From assembly GCA_013397455.1 (NCBI GenBank), contig VYZB01000331.1, positions 722,429 through 786,428 of the forward strand: a stretch of 64,000 nt of DNA, given 5' to 3'. Shown in pieces: positions 11,898 to 22,735 of this stretch. Made by a program: the position numbers and the translations under genes. This DNA is from Crotophaga sulcirostris. Lineage: Eukaryota > Chordata > Aves > Cuculiformes > Crotophagidae. Below the pieces are notes generated by a model. That model was not told the DNA's origin. It searched no databases and saw only the letters and a program-made list of their open reading frames with translations. Within the stretch, counting starts at the first letter, position 1, and each line of letters begins with the position of its first letter.

Positions 11898-14800
11898 GTT
11901 TGAAAAACTTTACATAGCAGAGCAATAGTTGTTACTTGCTAGCAGATGATATCTTCTGCCAGCAATGCATAGGTTCCCCTTCATTTTCTGCTATGAGTCG
12001 CAGATATCTATCCTCTATGAATCACACCTGCAGGACTTGAAGCAGATCTTTTAAGAGACGTGGAAGATATGTTCAGACTTGAACATACAAAGGAGAAGGC
12101 ATAAAAGCTACACTTCTACTTTCTTTGAGATTTTAGAAAATGAGGTGACAAAAATGTATTTTAGTAGTCTTTACATTAGATCAGTTTATTAAGGGTACTT
12201 AGCTCTGTTCTTGCATGTGTGTGTATAAATACCATCCTTGCATGACACTACACTGTAGATACTACACTTGTGTATGCATGTCTGTCATATGCATAATACA
12301 GACTGAATATATCTCTCTTGAATCTACTAGTTTCAGTATTGCCTAGCTGAGCACAGGGCACATTTCTTCCAAAAGGGGGAGAGCAGTATGAGTGAAATGA
12401 AAAACTTTACATCCTTCACACCGTCATGTATACAACAAAATGTTACCAAACAGCATCACTTACATACTCTACATCTGTCCTCAGGAGCATATAACTGAAG
12501 CTTTTTTGAACTAAAAAATTTTACCATCCTCATCTGAACTGAAGAAAAAGAGAAGTGAGAAATTACCAAAAAAATAGTCTTTTTTCTTCAGTTAAAAAAT
12601 CTTTAGCTTTATTGTACCCTTGTCTGTAATAAATTAGCCAATACTTTGAGGTGCATATGTAGTTGCTGTTGATCAGTTGTGTCTGATAGCAGGAAGTGGT
12701 TTAAGGATGCAATAAGTTGAGTATTTCTTACAGAGTTGTTCAGGCAACCTTCAAAGTAATGGCTCCTGTGCTGTATATTGCACAATGGGATTGTACTTAT
12801 CTCTTGCAATACGCACTGATCTGTTAGATATCTAGCTGCGCATCCTTGGATACAGGCAGCTGTCAATAAGGAGCCTGTAGAAGAAAAACTTCTTACTGAA
12901 AGATTGTTCCCATTCTTTTCTATCTTCAGCATCATGGGATCATGAAGTAGTATCTGTGGATCAAAGCTTTAGCCCAAGACAGGGCAAATGCCTCTTACAT
13001 TATGTTCTGCTACTCTTAATTTGAATACAGTTGCTCTGTATGCATATTGGCAACAACAAATCAGTTAACAACTTCCTGTTCTTACCCTGCTGATAAAGAG
13101 GGCAGGATTGGCTCTCACTTTTTCTATACTTAATTCAAAGATGCATGGGTTCTATTAAGGAAGTTGTATGCATAGAATATATAGAAAAATGAAGTTTTCA
13201 TATAAAGAAAAGTAACTAAGTCATGCAAACAAAATAGAGAAATAAATCTGATGTGGATATGAAACTATGAGCTTATCTTGAAGCTGTGAAAACTCTTGAT
13301 TTACTTTCTGTCTTTGAAAAAAATCTCAGACACTTAAGATGAGAAGATACCAATAGTGGACAGTGGGGGAACTCTCTTTAACACAATAATAAACTTCTGA
13401 GCTTAAATACTCAAAATCTTGCTCCAAAGATTTCAGTTGCTTTGATACTACTAGTGCAAGAAAGTTGTATATATCTATTTTTAAATTACTTTTTTCCTAG
13501 AAGAATGTGATAAACAAATAGACAAATACATGAAATTTAATAATATAAACAAAAAAGCAAAGGATAAGCAAAGCTTACTCAAGCAACAATTACATTTGGG
13601 TTTTACTATAAATTTACCCATGAGAATGACATTATTTTATCATCTTATACAGCTTGCAATAGGAATTACTGTGATGCATTTTATGCTATGAGGATAATAT
13701 TTACTGATGCAAAAAAATTATTATCACAACCTGGAAGTTAATTCAGCAACAAGATAAAAATTATGGAACAAAAAATCCTGGGGCGTTGCTCAGCACTGAG
13801 CTGAAGACTGAATATTATTACAGTATCTATGTATAAATTTACTGTGCAATAATTATAGTCACTAAATGTTTCTATACAAGAGTATTTACAGAGTATAGAC
13901 TAAATATTTAAAATATAATGTGCATCATTTTGCTACGAAAATCATCTCATCATAAAATCAGATTAACAACAACAACAAATGCTCATTTACTTAATTTATT
14001 CATGTCATTGGGTTTTTTTCAGATTGATGAAAGCTGAGAGTCAAGGCCAGAAACCCAGTCCATTGAGAACCATTCTGGATGCTTGTGAGTAGGAGAGGCT
14101 GCAAATATGCAAGATGTTTATATATCTGTACAAAATCCTCATTTTAATTTGTTCCTAGAGTTTTAGGATTCCAGTTTTGTGACCTAAAACAAAAGTTTAA
14201 AAAAAGAACCGTGCCAATTACACTAATGGAAAACATCTCAAATCCTTGGGTCAGAAATAGAAAAGCTGATAGATTTTTCTGCACTAACTAGTGGATTCTT
14301 TGATTTCAGCAATTCACTAAATTGTTTAACTGAAGCTTCTTTTTAAAATTAGATTTACTAGTACATTTAAAAGACAGTTTAAAGATAAGTAATGTTTGGA
14401 TGAATAGGTTCACAGTTTTTTTTTGTTAGAAAGGCATGAAGAAGTAAGAGACTAGAGAAAACTGAACAGAGTAACAGCTTGCACATAAAAAGAGTTGGCC
14501 AGATTTTCTTCAATTTCTGCAGAAAAATTATTCTTGTCTTTCAGGGTACACCTGGCAACTTCTCCATCAAGCCAATTTTATTAGTCACTGTAACAAAAGG
14601 ATTAATGATAAGATTATAATGGAACTTGATAGTAAGCTTGATGGGAAGAAACTTTAATTTCTGCTATCAGTTCTCTTACTTTTCCTTTGACCTGCAGACA
14701 GCCTGCAATCACATGAGCAATTCAACAAATCTGAGAAATATCAAACCTCTAAAGTTTGCTGGGAGAACTCCAGAATTCATAGTTAAACCATACCTCCTTC

Positions 14801-15943
14801 AATATGACTAACATATGGTCTTAAATTTCACCAATCCCATATAAAGGCAGCAGCTCCAGGAAATGTTTCTGTTATTCTTTCAGTTACTCTGTTGGCTCTC
14901 AGAATAGCACTGTCTGTTGTTACAATTCCGTTCAGTTTAATCTGCTGATATAATACCAGTGATTATTATTTCTGCAAAAGGAGTTGTTTTAGATGCATAA
15001 CTTTACTGGAGATTTGCAGTGTGCTCTTCCCAAAACAGGCATCACATATCTTTTTAGTGATGATAGGAAATCAAATTTTATTTATGTGGCAAGGAGATAT
15101 AATGCATTGTTGGCTTTATTTCTCTGTAAAAATATTTAGAGTCCTAAAATTCTGTATCAATACCTACTGAACAGCAGTACAATTCTATTTAATATGGAAT
15201 TCTACACAGTTCCAAAAGCTTTAACTTTCTGTACCTAATCCGTTTTTGGTAAGAGTTACAGTGCTTATCGAAAATAAGACAGAAATGCTGTTATACAATT
15301 ACTAGATTAAGCTGTTAAATACAGTTGTTAAATGAATAAATACTGTTCTCTTACACTGTCTTGAATAACCAGAATTACATCTCGGACTATACATACCAGT
15401 AGTTCATAAAAGCACTTTTGTTCATTAACTTAAATCCTAGCAGACAGCCTCTGGTTTTAAAAGCCATCTGGTGGCTGATAAGAAATGTAAAATCTTATCT
15501 ACTTTCCTAAGGCCAGTGGATCACAGCCAAATGGAGGATGAAAGCTCCAAAAATGGCACCATCTTGGTTGTAATCTACTGTTCCATAGGGTCACTGGATC
15601 TGAGATTAAGAATGCATTGAGAATGTCATGAGGAAGGGAGAGTGGGGGAGGTGGTGACCAGTTATTTTCTCTACGCAACCTTCTTTCTCTGCTTCTGTCC
15701 AGGAGGATTTAATTTAAAGGCCGACAGAAAGACTGCCATTTAGTGTACTATTGGATAAAGACTGATACCTTCAGACTGAGAGCAAAATTTGAAAGTAGCA
15801 CTTGCGGATTAAGCCATTCATTTGTCACAGGTATGTTTTATTTGAAAAATGCATACAGTTACAAAATCTTCAGAAAAAGACTGTTCTGTAATGCCACTAT
15901 CTTTTGATATCAGAATTCATTCATGCCCTAATTGCTTTAATCG
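11898..15943. other. Unique AT-rich non-coding sequence
   Basis: No repeat family or exon was recognised. A short CAA run lies at about 13965-13978. The longest open frame is on the minus strand at 12935-12609 (108 codons); it has no recognisable domain and is noted in the findings. Confidence 0.55.
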
Positions 15944-18900
15944 AATCATAGACAAGTATGGATCAGAAAGGACCATTAAATGTCATCTAGCCCAACCATC
16001 CCGCGGTATGCAGGGACATTTTCAACTACATCAGGTTGCTCAGAATCCCACCCAACCTGACGCTGAATGTTTCCAAAGCCGGGACACCTACCACCTCTCT
16101 GGGTGACCTGTTCCAGAGTTTGACCATTGTCATCATAAAATATTTCTTCTTTCTATCTAGTCTAGATCTACCTTCTTTTAATTTAAACCCATTACCTCTT
16201 GTCCTATATTTACAGGCCCTACTAAAAAAACTGTCCCCATTATTCTTATAAGCCCCCTTTAAGTATTGAAAGAGCACAATAAAATCTCCTGGGAGTCTTC
16301 TCTTCTGAGGCCAAACAATCCCAACTCTCTCAGCCTTTCTTCATAGGAGAGGTGCTCTATCCCTCTGATCATTTTTGTGTCCTGTTGGACCTACTCCAAC
16401 AGTTCTGTGTCTTTCCTGTACTGAGGACTCCAGAGCTGTATGTAGGACTCCAGGTGGGGTCTCACCATAGCAAAAAGACTTGACCATGCTACTTTTGATA
16501 CCATCCAGTATATGGTTGGCTTTCCTGTCTGCAAGTGCACATTGCTGATGCGTGTTCAGCTTTTTACCCACCAATACTCCTGAGTCTTCTCTACAGGGCT
16601 GTTCTCAATCCCTTCATCACAGTCTATATTGATAACAGACGTTTCCCCAACCCAAGGGCAGGCCTTGCACTCGGCCTTGCTGAGCCTCACACAGTCCCAG
16701 TTCTTGATCATGTCCAGAACCCTACACGTGGCATCCTCTTCCTCAGGTGTGTCAGCTGCACCACTCACCCTGATGTCATCTACAAATTTGCAGAGGGTAC
16801 ACTGCGTCCTGCTGTCTATGTCATTGAGGAAGATATTAAACAGTACTGGTCTTAATTTGGATTCCTGAAGGACTCCACCTGTCGCCAGTCTTCATCAGGA
16901 GATTAAACCATTGACCACTACCCTCTGTATGCAACCATCAAACCAATCCCTCATCCACAAAATTCATCCCTCAAATCCATTTCTCTCCAGTTTAGAGATA
17001 AGGATGTTGTGGTGGACCATGACAAAGGCCTTACAGAGTCCAGATAGGTGACATCTGTAGCTCTTCCATTGTCGACTGCTATAGTCAGTAGTTTGCCCTT
17101 GAGGGAGACATGTTAACTGTCTCAAATCAGCTCCGTGTCATTCATGTGCCTTAGCATTGCCTGTAGTAGGATCTGTTCCATAATCTTTCTAGGCACAGAT
17201 GCGGGGCTGACATGTAGCTGGTAATTCCCCAGGTTCTCCTTTCTACCCTTTTAAAAAATGAGTGCAATGTTTCATTTTTTCCAGTTTCTGGGGACTTTAT
17301 CCTAACTCCATCACTTTTCAAATATCAGGGGGAGTGGCTTGGCAATTACAGCAGCCATTTCACTCAGGACTCTGAGATGCATCTCAATAGGTCCCATAGA
17401 ATTCTTTATAGTCAGGCTATATTTGAGACTCAGGTGATCTTGAACCTGATCTTTGTTACATTGGGAGGAACTTTGCTCCCTCAGTACCTGCCATAGGGCC
17501 CACCCACTCAAGAGGTGTGAGAAGAGAGATTTCCAATGAAGACTGAGGCAAAAAAAGTTGTTGAGCATCTCAGTCATCTCTTCATCTGTTGTTACCAGTT
17601 TGTAAATTGTTTTCACTGGGGTTGTACACATTTTTCGACCTTTCTTTTCTGGCGGACATGACTATAGAAGCCCTTCTTATTCTTTGTGTCCCTTGCCAAG
17701 TTCAGCTCCAGCTACACCTTGACCTTCCTGAGTGCATCCCTACACAACTCGGCAGCAGCCCTGTACATTTCCCAGGTTACCTGCCCCTGCTTCATTGTGT
17801 GTACATTTCTGTCTTGCTCTTTAGTTTGACCAGCAAGATTTGACTCATCCATTCACTCACTCATCTTGGCTTCCTTTCCTGATTTCTTACAACTGGGAAC
17901 TGAGAACTTTTTTCTGTATTGAAAGTGTCCAGTATTGAAAGATCTGCCAGCTCTATTCTGCTCCCTTGTGCCTGAGGGAAGTTTCCCAGAGAGTCCTATT
18001 GACTAACTCCTTGAACAGCTGGAAGTCTCCTTTCCAAAATTTAGAGTCCTGACCTTACTCTTTACATATTACATATCCCTCAGGACTGTAAACTCCACAA
18101 ATGCATGATCACTGCAGCCCAGGCTGCCTCCAATCTTGTTGTTTCTGATTAGTTCACTTGTGTTGATAAACAACAGGTTCAATATCATGTCCCTTCTGGT
18201 GGGGCTGTCTATTACTTGGCACAAGAATTTATACTCAGTGCACTCCAGGAGTCAGGAGTCACCTGGACTGCCTACAGCTTGCTGTGCAGATGTTGGAGTG
18301 GTTAAATCCCCCAGCAGGATGAGAGCCTTTGAGTGTGATGTCTCCTGTAGCTGGTGTAAGAAGGCTCCGTCAACACGCTCCGGTTGATCAAGAAGCCTGA
18401 AATAAAGACCAACCATAAAGTTCCCTTTGTTGCCTCAGCCTCTGATTCTTACCTGCAAGCTTTCAACCTGCTCATGGCTATTCTTCAGAGACAGCTCTTC
18501 ACAATCTATCCATTTCTTGACATAGAGGGCAACCCATTCACCCCTTCCTTGCCTGACCCTTCAGAGCAGCCTATAGTCATTGATAGCCACAATCCAGTCA
18601 CGGGATTTGTCTCACCAAGTTTAAGTAATGGCAACTAGGTTGTAGCTTTCTAGCAGCCCGGTGGCTTCCAGCTGCTCCTGTTTGCTGCCCATGCTGCAGG
18701 CATTGTTGTAAAGGCACTTCAGCTGGACTGTTGTCATCTTTTTAGAGGAACACACCTTAATTCCTTTGAGATATTTCACTGGTGTTCCTTTGTTGACACC
18801 TATTACTTCAGAAGGAATTGGCTTAGCTTTGTAAAACTTCAGGTGTGCTCCTGTGTAGCCAGTACATCTCAGGGACACAGGCTGAGACCTCTCACTAGCA

Positions 18901-19190
18901 CCCCATCCCTCTAACCTTGGCATGTCATCCCATGACTTGTCATGGGTGAGCTTGATATTGTCCCCTTCCCCCTTTAAAGCTCCATCAATAAGCCCTGCCA
19001 GCTAATGATAAAAGACCTTCTTCCCCACTTGAGAAAGATGAATCCCATCTGGTGCCAGCAGGCCCAACATCATGTAGACCATCCCATTATCAAAAAAACC
19101 CCAAATTCTGGCAGTGACATCCGCCATGGAGCCATGTGTTAACAGACTGTGTATATTGTCACTAGTATCAGAGAACTGGTGTTAGCTGGT
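15944..19190 (-). mobile_element. CR1 LINE, large copy with near-complete ORF2, minus strand
   Basis: This is the largest mobile element in the window, about 3.2 kb of the usual roughly 4.5 kb. On the minus strand it runs from a short stretch upstream of ORF2 (about 19190-18760), through the endonuclease (about 18740-17700), linker (about 17640-17300) and reverse transcriptase, to the 3' end at 15944. There the plus strand reads ATCATAGACAAGTATGGATC before family-like 3' UTR. Decay is heavy: many stops and frameshifts, and about 12 codons lost in the reverse transcriptase before the D-x-x-x-A catalytic region. The 5' edge is soft. The upstream part is assigned to CR1 from its position directly before ORF2 and my memory of bird CR1, so it is less secure than the rest. 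Confidence 0.93.
16060..18750 (-). pseudogene. CR1 ORF2 remnant: endonuclease plus reverse transcriptase
   Basis: ORF2 of CR1 encodes an APE-type endonuclease followed by a reverse transcriptase, which together nick the target and copy the element RNA. The N-terminal LKCLYNNACSMGSKQEQLEA lies near 18740-18680 (family LKCLYTNARSMGNKQEELEA). Just downstream, the expected AITETWW reads AIT-stop-TW-stop: the codon of the motif's Glu is TAA (plus 18621-18623) and that of its second Trp is TGA (plus 18612-18614). The same frame then continues well (GEWVALYVKKWI, EELSLKNSHEQVESL). The linker has LVTTDEEMTEMLNNFFCLSL. The reverse transcriptase has RATDVTYLD, RPVLFNIFLNDID and FVDD in place of FADD (16775-16786). 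It is clearly inactive. Confidence 0.9.
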
Positions 19191-20146
19191 GTGTCAGAAA
19201 TGAGTGACTTCTGAAATAGTTCATTCACCTGCTTTAAGAAAGCCACAATGCTAGGTCATAAGTAAACATTCACTTACTTATACCGCTGAAAATAAAACTG
19301 AACAACTAAAAATGCTTTGCTGGAGTGTTGGTCAAACTTAAAACAAAACCTGTTTTCTGAAGAGAACATGCCAGCATTGTCTTTTCAATAAGTCTTACAA
19401 ATAGCTGGAAGAAAATAACAGCCTTTGATAAAATGAAATTATCAACAAAAACCAAAATGATCTCTTAGAGGGAGCCACCAATTTCAAATATTCTAAGAAA
19501 AAAACCCTATTTTATCCTTTAAACTCCCCAAAACACTAAGTATGGAGGCATCCAAACATTATTTTTCTGAACTCTGTATGTGTATTCCAGATTTTAACAG
19601 AATTATGGAAAGCCTATGAATCTGAATAATTCACAAAAATGCCTGTGTGGAACAAACTGCATACTCACTTTTTATCCAGTTTTCACATTGGTATCGAGCG
19701 AGTGGTAGTTCCTCATTCACTTCCTAGAAATCTCAGTCAATTTATAAGCCTTTCTTTCTTTCTGAAGTTTTTACCTAGTCACTGTTCAATATTAGCTTGT
19801 TCCAAAATCACAGGAAGGGAGTAGTATCTCGTACTCACTGTGGGAGTTGTCCTTGGATCAGATCCTCTGCTGTATGTCTTCTCCATTTACGTCAACCACA
19901 TCTGCCAGAGCTCTAAAGTCTCCACTTACAGAGTCTTTCCCTTGTTTCCATCTTACTCTGTAATTTTGAATCCCTACCCTTTGATTTAAGCGTAAAAGTT
20001 TTAGGAGTTCTAGGATGGGAGTTTCTTGACTCTGTGCTCTGTTACATCCAGCCCCAGTTCTAACCAAATTGGTAAGTCACATGTAAAAGAATTTCTGTAG
20101 ACTGTAGATTTTCAGTCTGGTGCTCTTCAGTGTTAACTTACATAAA
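19191..20146. other. Unique non-coding sequence between CR1 and LTR
   Basis: No gene or repeat family was recognised. The open frames are short (69 codons or fewer). Confidence 0.5.
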
Positions 20147-20755
20147 TGTGTTGGTTTTGGTTAGGAGAGAGTTAACTTTTTTCATAGCATGTATTATGCA
20201 TCTATGTTTCGGTTTTGTACTTTAAAATAGTGTTGATAACACAGGGATATTTTAGTTACTCCTGAGCAGTACTTTTACAAAGTCAGGGTCTTTTCTGCCT
20301 CTCACATCAACCCACCAGCTAATAGGCTAGAGGTGCAGAAGAATTTAGGAGGAGATGCAGCCAGGACAGCTGACCCCAACTGACCAAAGGGGTATTCCAT
20401 ACCATATGATGTTATGTTCAGCAATAAAGCTGGGGGAAGAACAAGGAAGGGGTAGACATTTGGAGTGGTAGTCTCTGTCTTCCCATGTAACTGTTACATA
20501 TGATGGAGTCCTGCCTTCCTGGGGATGACTGAACACCCTTCTGCCAAAGGGAAACAGTGAATAAATTCCTTGTTTTGCTTTGCTTGTGTGAATGGAATTT
20601 CTTTAATTATTAAACTGTCTTTATCTCAACCCATGAATTTTCTCATTTTTACTCTTCCAATTATCTCCCCAGTCCCACCGGGGCGGGGGGAGGTAGGGCA
20701 AGTGAGTGAATGGCTGGGTGGTTATTAGTTGCCAGCTGAGGTTAAACCACAACAC
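20147..20755 (+). mobile_element. Solo LTR of an avian endogenous retrovirus
   Basis: A 609-bp unit begins TGTGTTGGTTTTGG and ends GGTTAAACCACAAC, with rough terminal inverted symmetry (TGTTGG.. / ..CCACAACA). I recognise it as a long terminal repeat common in bird genomes. Landmarks in order are TTGATAACACAGGGATAT (about 20232), GACAGCTGACCCCAACTGAC (about 20367), the ATTCCATACCATATGA block (about 20394), a degenerate TATA position (CAATAAAGC, about 20422), a polyadenylation signal AATAAA (20560-20565), ATTAAACTGTCTTTATCTCA (about 20609) and a CCACCGGGGCGGGGGG run. No primer-binding site or internal viral sequence follows, so this is a solo LTR left by recombination. I could not find a clean target-site duplication. 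The class (ERVL or ERVK type) is not certain. Confidence 0.88.
20560..20565 (+). promoter_or_regulatory. LTR polyadenylation signal AATAAA
   Basis: A canonical AATAAA lies in the R/U5 part of the solo LTR, followed within 20 bases by T/G-rich sequence (TTGTTTTGCTTTGC) as expected for a cleavage region. Whether it works today is unknown. Confidence 0.5.
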
Positions 20756-21274
20756 AAACCAAAGTACATTTATAATGCTGGAGTACAGGGTCTAGCCCTT
20801 TTTTCTTACAGAAAACTATGCTAACACGACCCAGGATTTAAATTCTGTGTGCAGCAGCCCTTTATCCTCCAAGCAGCTCCAGTTAGACAGGCTACATGAT
20901 CTAAATGCAGCCTAATAACAGATGTGCTCCTCACATCAAATTATTTTGTACTTTTGAGCAATCACTTGCTACTGGTCATAATTTCTCATATTCTTTCCCA
21001 TAAAATTGACTTCTGTGGACAACATAAATGACTGTGGTCAGAAAGCAGAAGTAGTTTCTTCTTTTTGGTACTTTGGACATCACTGCCTTCAATACAATGC
21101 CAACTACAATTATGCCTTAGAGTCTTGAATCTGAATTCAGTGGAATCCAAAGGTTTGTGATGTGATGGAGGCTGGAAGTAAATTTCTTGCTTGGTTGTTG
21201 ACCTGTGTAACCTTGAATCATAGGATGAGTTACTCTGCACTTCTGTTCCTTTAAATACAGTGGTGAAAACAGTT
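20756..21274. other. Unique non-coding sequence downstream of the LTR
   Basis: No viral internal region, gene or repeat was recognised in this half kilobase between the LTR and the nested CR1 pair. Confidence 0.5.
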
Positions 21275-21553
21275 CACAGAAATCACAGGACAAGAGAGGC
21301 TAGCAGGAGGGAAGTTCTCCAGCCCCAGCCCCTGCCCAGAGGGAGCTTAGCCATAGACTCAGGGTGGACTGCTCAGGGCTTCACCCAGTCAGGGCATGAA
21401 ACACCCCAAGGCTGGAGACAGACCAACCTCCTCAGGCCAGAGAGAGGAAAAGACATTTCTTAACTCTAGCCTGACCCTGAAAAGTTTCACCATCTGCCTC
21501 TTATCCTTGCACCATGCACCACTGTGAAGAGTGTGGCTGCATATTCTCCATCT
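21275..21553 (-). mobile_element. Older CR1 LINE, 3' part, minus strand (left piece of split copy)
   Basis: The plus strand reads TCACAGAAATCACAGGACAA, then a diverged reverse complement of a CR1 3' UTR. Landmarks are CCCCAAGGCTGGAGACAGAC, a decayed 'lead to failure'-type block TTTCTTAACTCTAGCCTGA, and CTTGCACCATGCACCACTGT followed by GAAGAGTGTGGCTGCATATT. It stops abruptly near 21553, where a plus-strand CR1 begins. The matching continuation is found at 22595-22735. Confidence 0.8.
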
Positions 21554-21564
21554 CCTCCTGATGG

Positions 21565-22585
21565 TGCCAGGCATATAGCTTCAGAGAGTAGTGGTCAACG
21601 GCTTGACATCCAGGTGGAGATTCGTGACAAGTGGTGTCTCTTAGGGGTCCATACTGGAATCAGTGCTGTTTTCATTAATGATATGGACAGCGAGATCAAG
21701 TGCACCCTCAGCCAATTTGCAGATGACACCAGGATGAGTGGCGAGTTGTCATACTATAAGGATGGGATGTCATCCAGAGGGATCTGGACAAGCTGGAGGA
21801 GTGGGCCTATGCGAACATCATGAGGTTCAACAAGTCCAAGTGCAAGGTCCTACTCCTGGGTTGTGGCAATCCACAGTTTCAATACAGGCTGGGGGATGGC
21901 ATGACTGAGAGAAGCCCTGTGGAGAAGGACTTGTGGGTGAGAAGCTCGACATGAGCCAGCAATGCACCCTCACAGCCCAGAGGGCCAAACGCGTCCTAGA
22001 GTACATCAAAAGAAGCGTGACCAGCAAGGCAAGGGAGGTGATACTAGTCCTCTCTTCTGCTCTTGTGAGACCCCATGTGGACTATTGTGTCCGTTTCTGG
22101 AATCCCCAACACAAGAAGGATATGCAAGTGCTGGAACAGGGCCAGAGGAGGCTACGAAGATGACCAGAGGGCTGGAGCACCTCTGCTCTGAGGACAGGCT
22201 GAGAGTGGTGATGTTGTTCAGCCTGAAGAAGTGAAGGCTCCAGGGAGACCTCATAGTGGTCTTGCAGTACCTGAAGTGGGCTACAAAAAAAGCTGCGAAG
22301 GGAGTTTTTACAAGGGCAAGTAGTGGTAGAATGGGGGGGAACAGTTTTAAATTGGAAGGGGGAGGATTTAGATTAGACATTAGGAAAAAATTCTACACAA
22401 TGAGGTGGTTAGGTCCTGGCACATGTTGCCCAAGGAAGCTGTGAATACCCCCTCCCTCAAGGTGTTCAAGGCCAGGTTGGATGTGGCCTTCAGCAGCCTG
22501 GTTGGTGTCCCCACTCATGGTAGGGGAATTAGAACTGGATGATCTTTAAGGTCCCTTCCAACCCAAATAATTCAATGTTTCTACA
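21565..22585 (+). mobile_element. Younger CR1 LINE, plus strand, inserted into the older copy
   Basis: A 5'-truncated CR1 on the plus strand holds the last third of ORF2 and the 3' UTR. Pieces of ORF2 are readable in several frames: GTGGTCAACGG (about 21590), an intact FADD box (21716-21727) in [31 protein letters not shown] (about 21933), ALVRPHVDYCVRFWNPQHKK (about 22060), and AASSGRMGGNSFKLEGG-like sequence near 22310. The 3' UTR ends GGTCCCTTCCAACCCAAATA, with a decayed tail ATTCAATGTTTCTAC. It belongs to the abundant bird CR1 type with a 'dominated by LGLFSLEKRRLRGDLI' end. Frameshifts and a short deletion after FADD make it inactive. The left boundary is uncertain by about 20 bases. Confidence 0.92.
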
Positions 22586-22594
22586 ATTCAGTGT

Positions 22595-22735
22595 TGCTGG
22601 ATGATCCCAAAGTCAACCCTTCTCTCAGCTGAACTAGCCCTGGTCCCTCAGCCTCTCCTTGCAGGACAGCCTCTCCAGCCCCACTTCTTTGGTGGCATCC
22701 CCTCACCTCCTACAAGTTCTATCTACATTGCATGT
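22595..22735 (-). mobile_element. Older CR1 LINE, right piece of the split copy, minus strand
   Basis: The plus strand reads CTGAACTAGCCCTGGTCCCT then CAGCCTCTCC. This is the reverse complement of CR1 ORF2 near its end (family CTGAACAGCCCCAGCTCCCTCAGCCTCTCC). It continues the minus-strand copy at 21275-21553, interrupted by the plus-strand CR1. The right edge, near 22735, is diffuse. Confidence 0.78.

Noticed and set aside
16036..16868. Plus-strand frames of 71-106 codons across the large CR1
   Set aside because: They lie antisense to the CR1 ORF2 remnant and 3' UTR, and are shadows of the minus-strand element.
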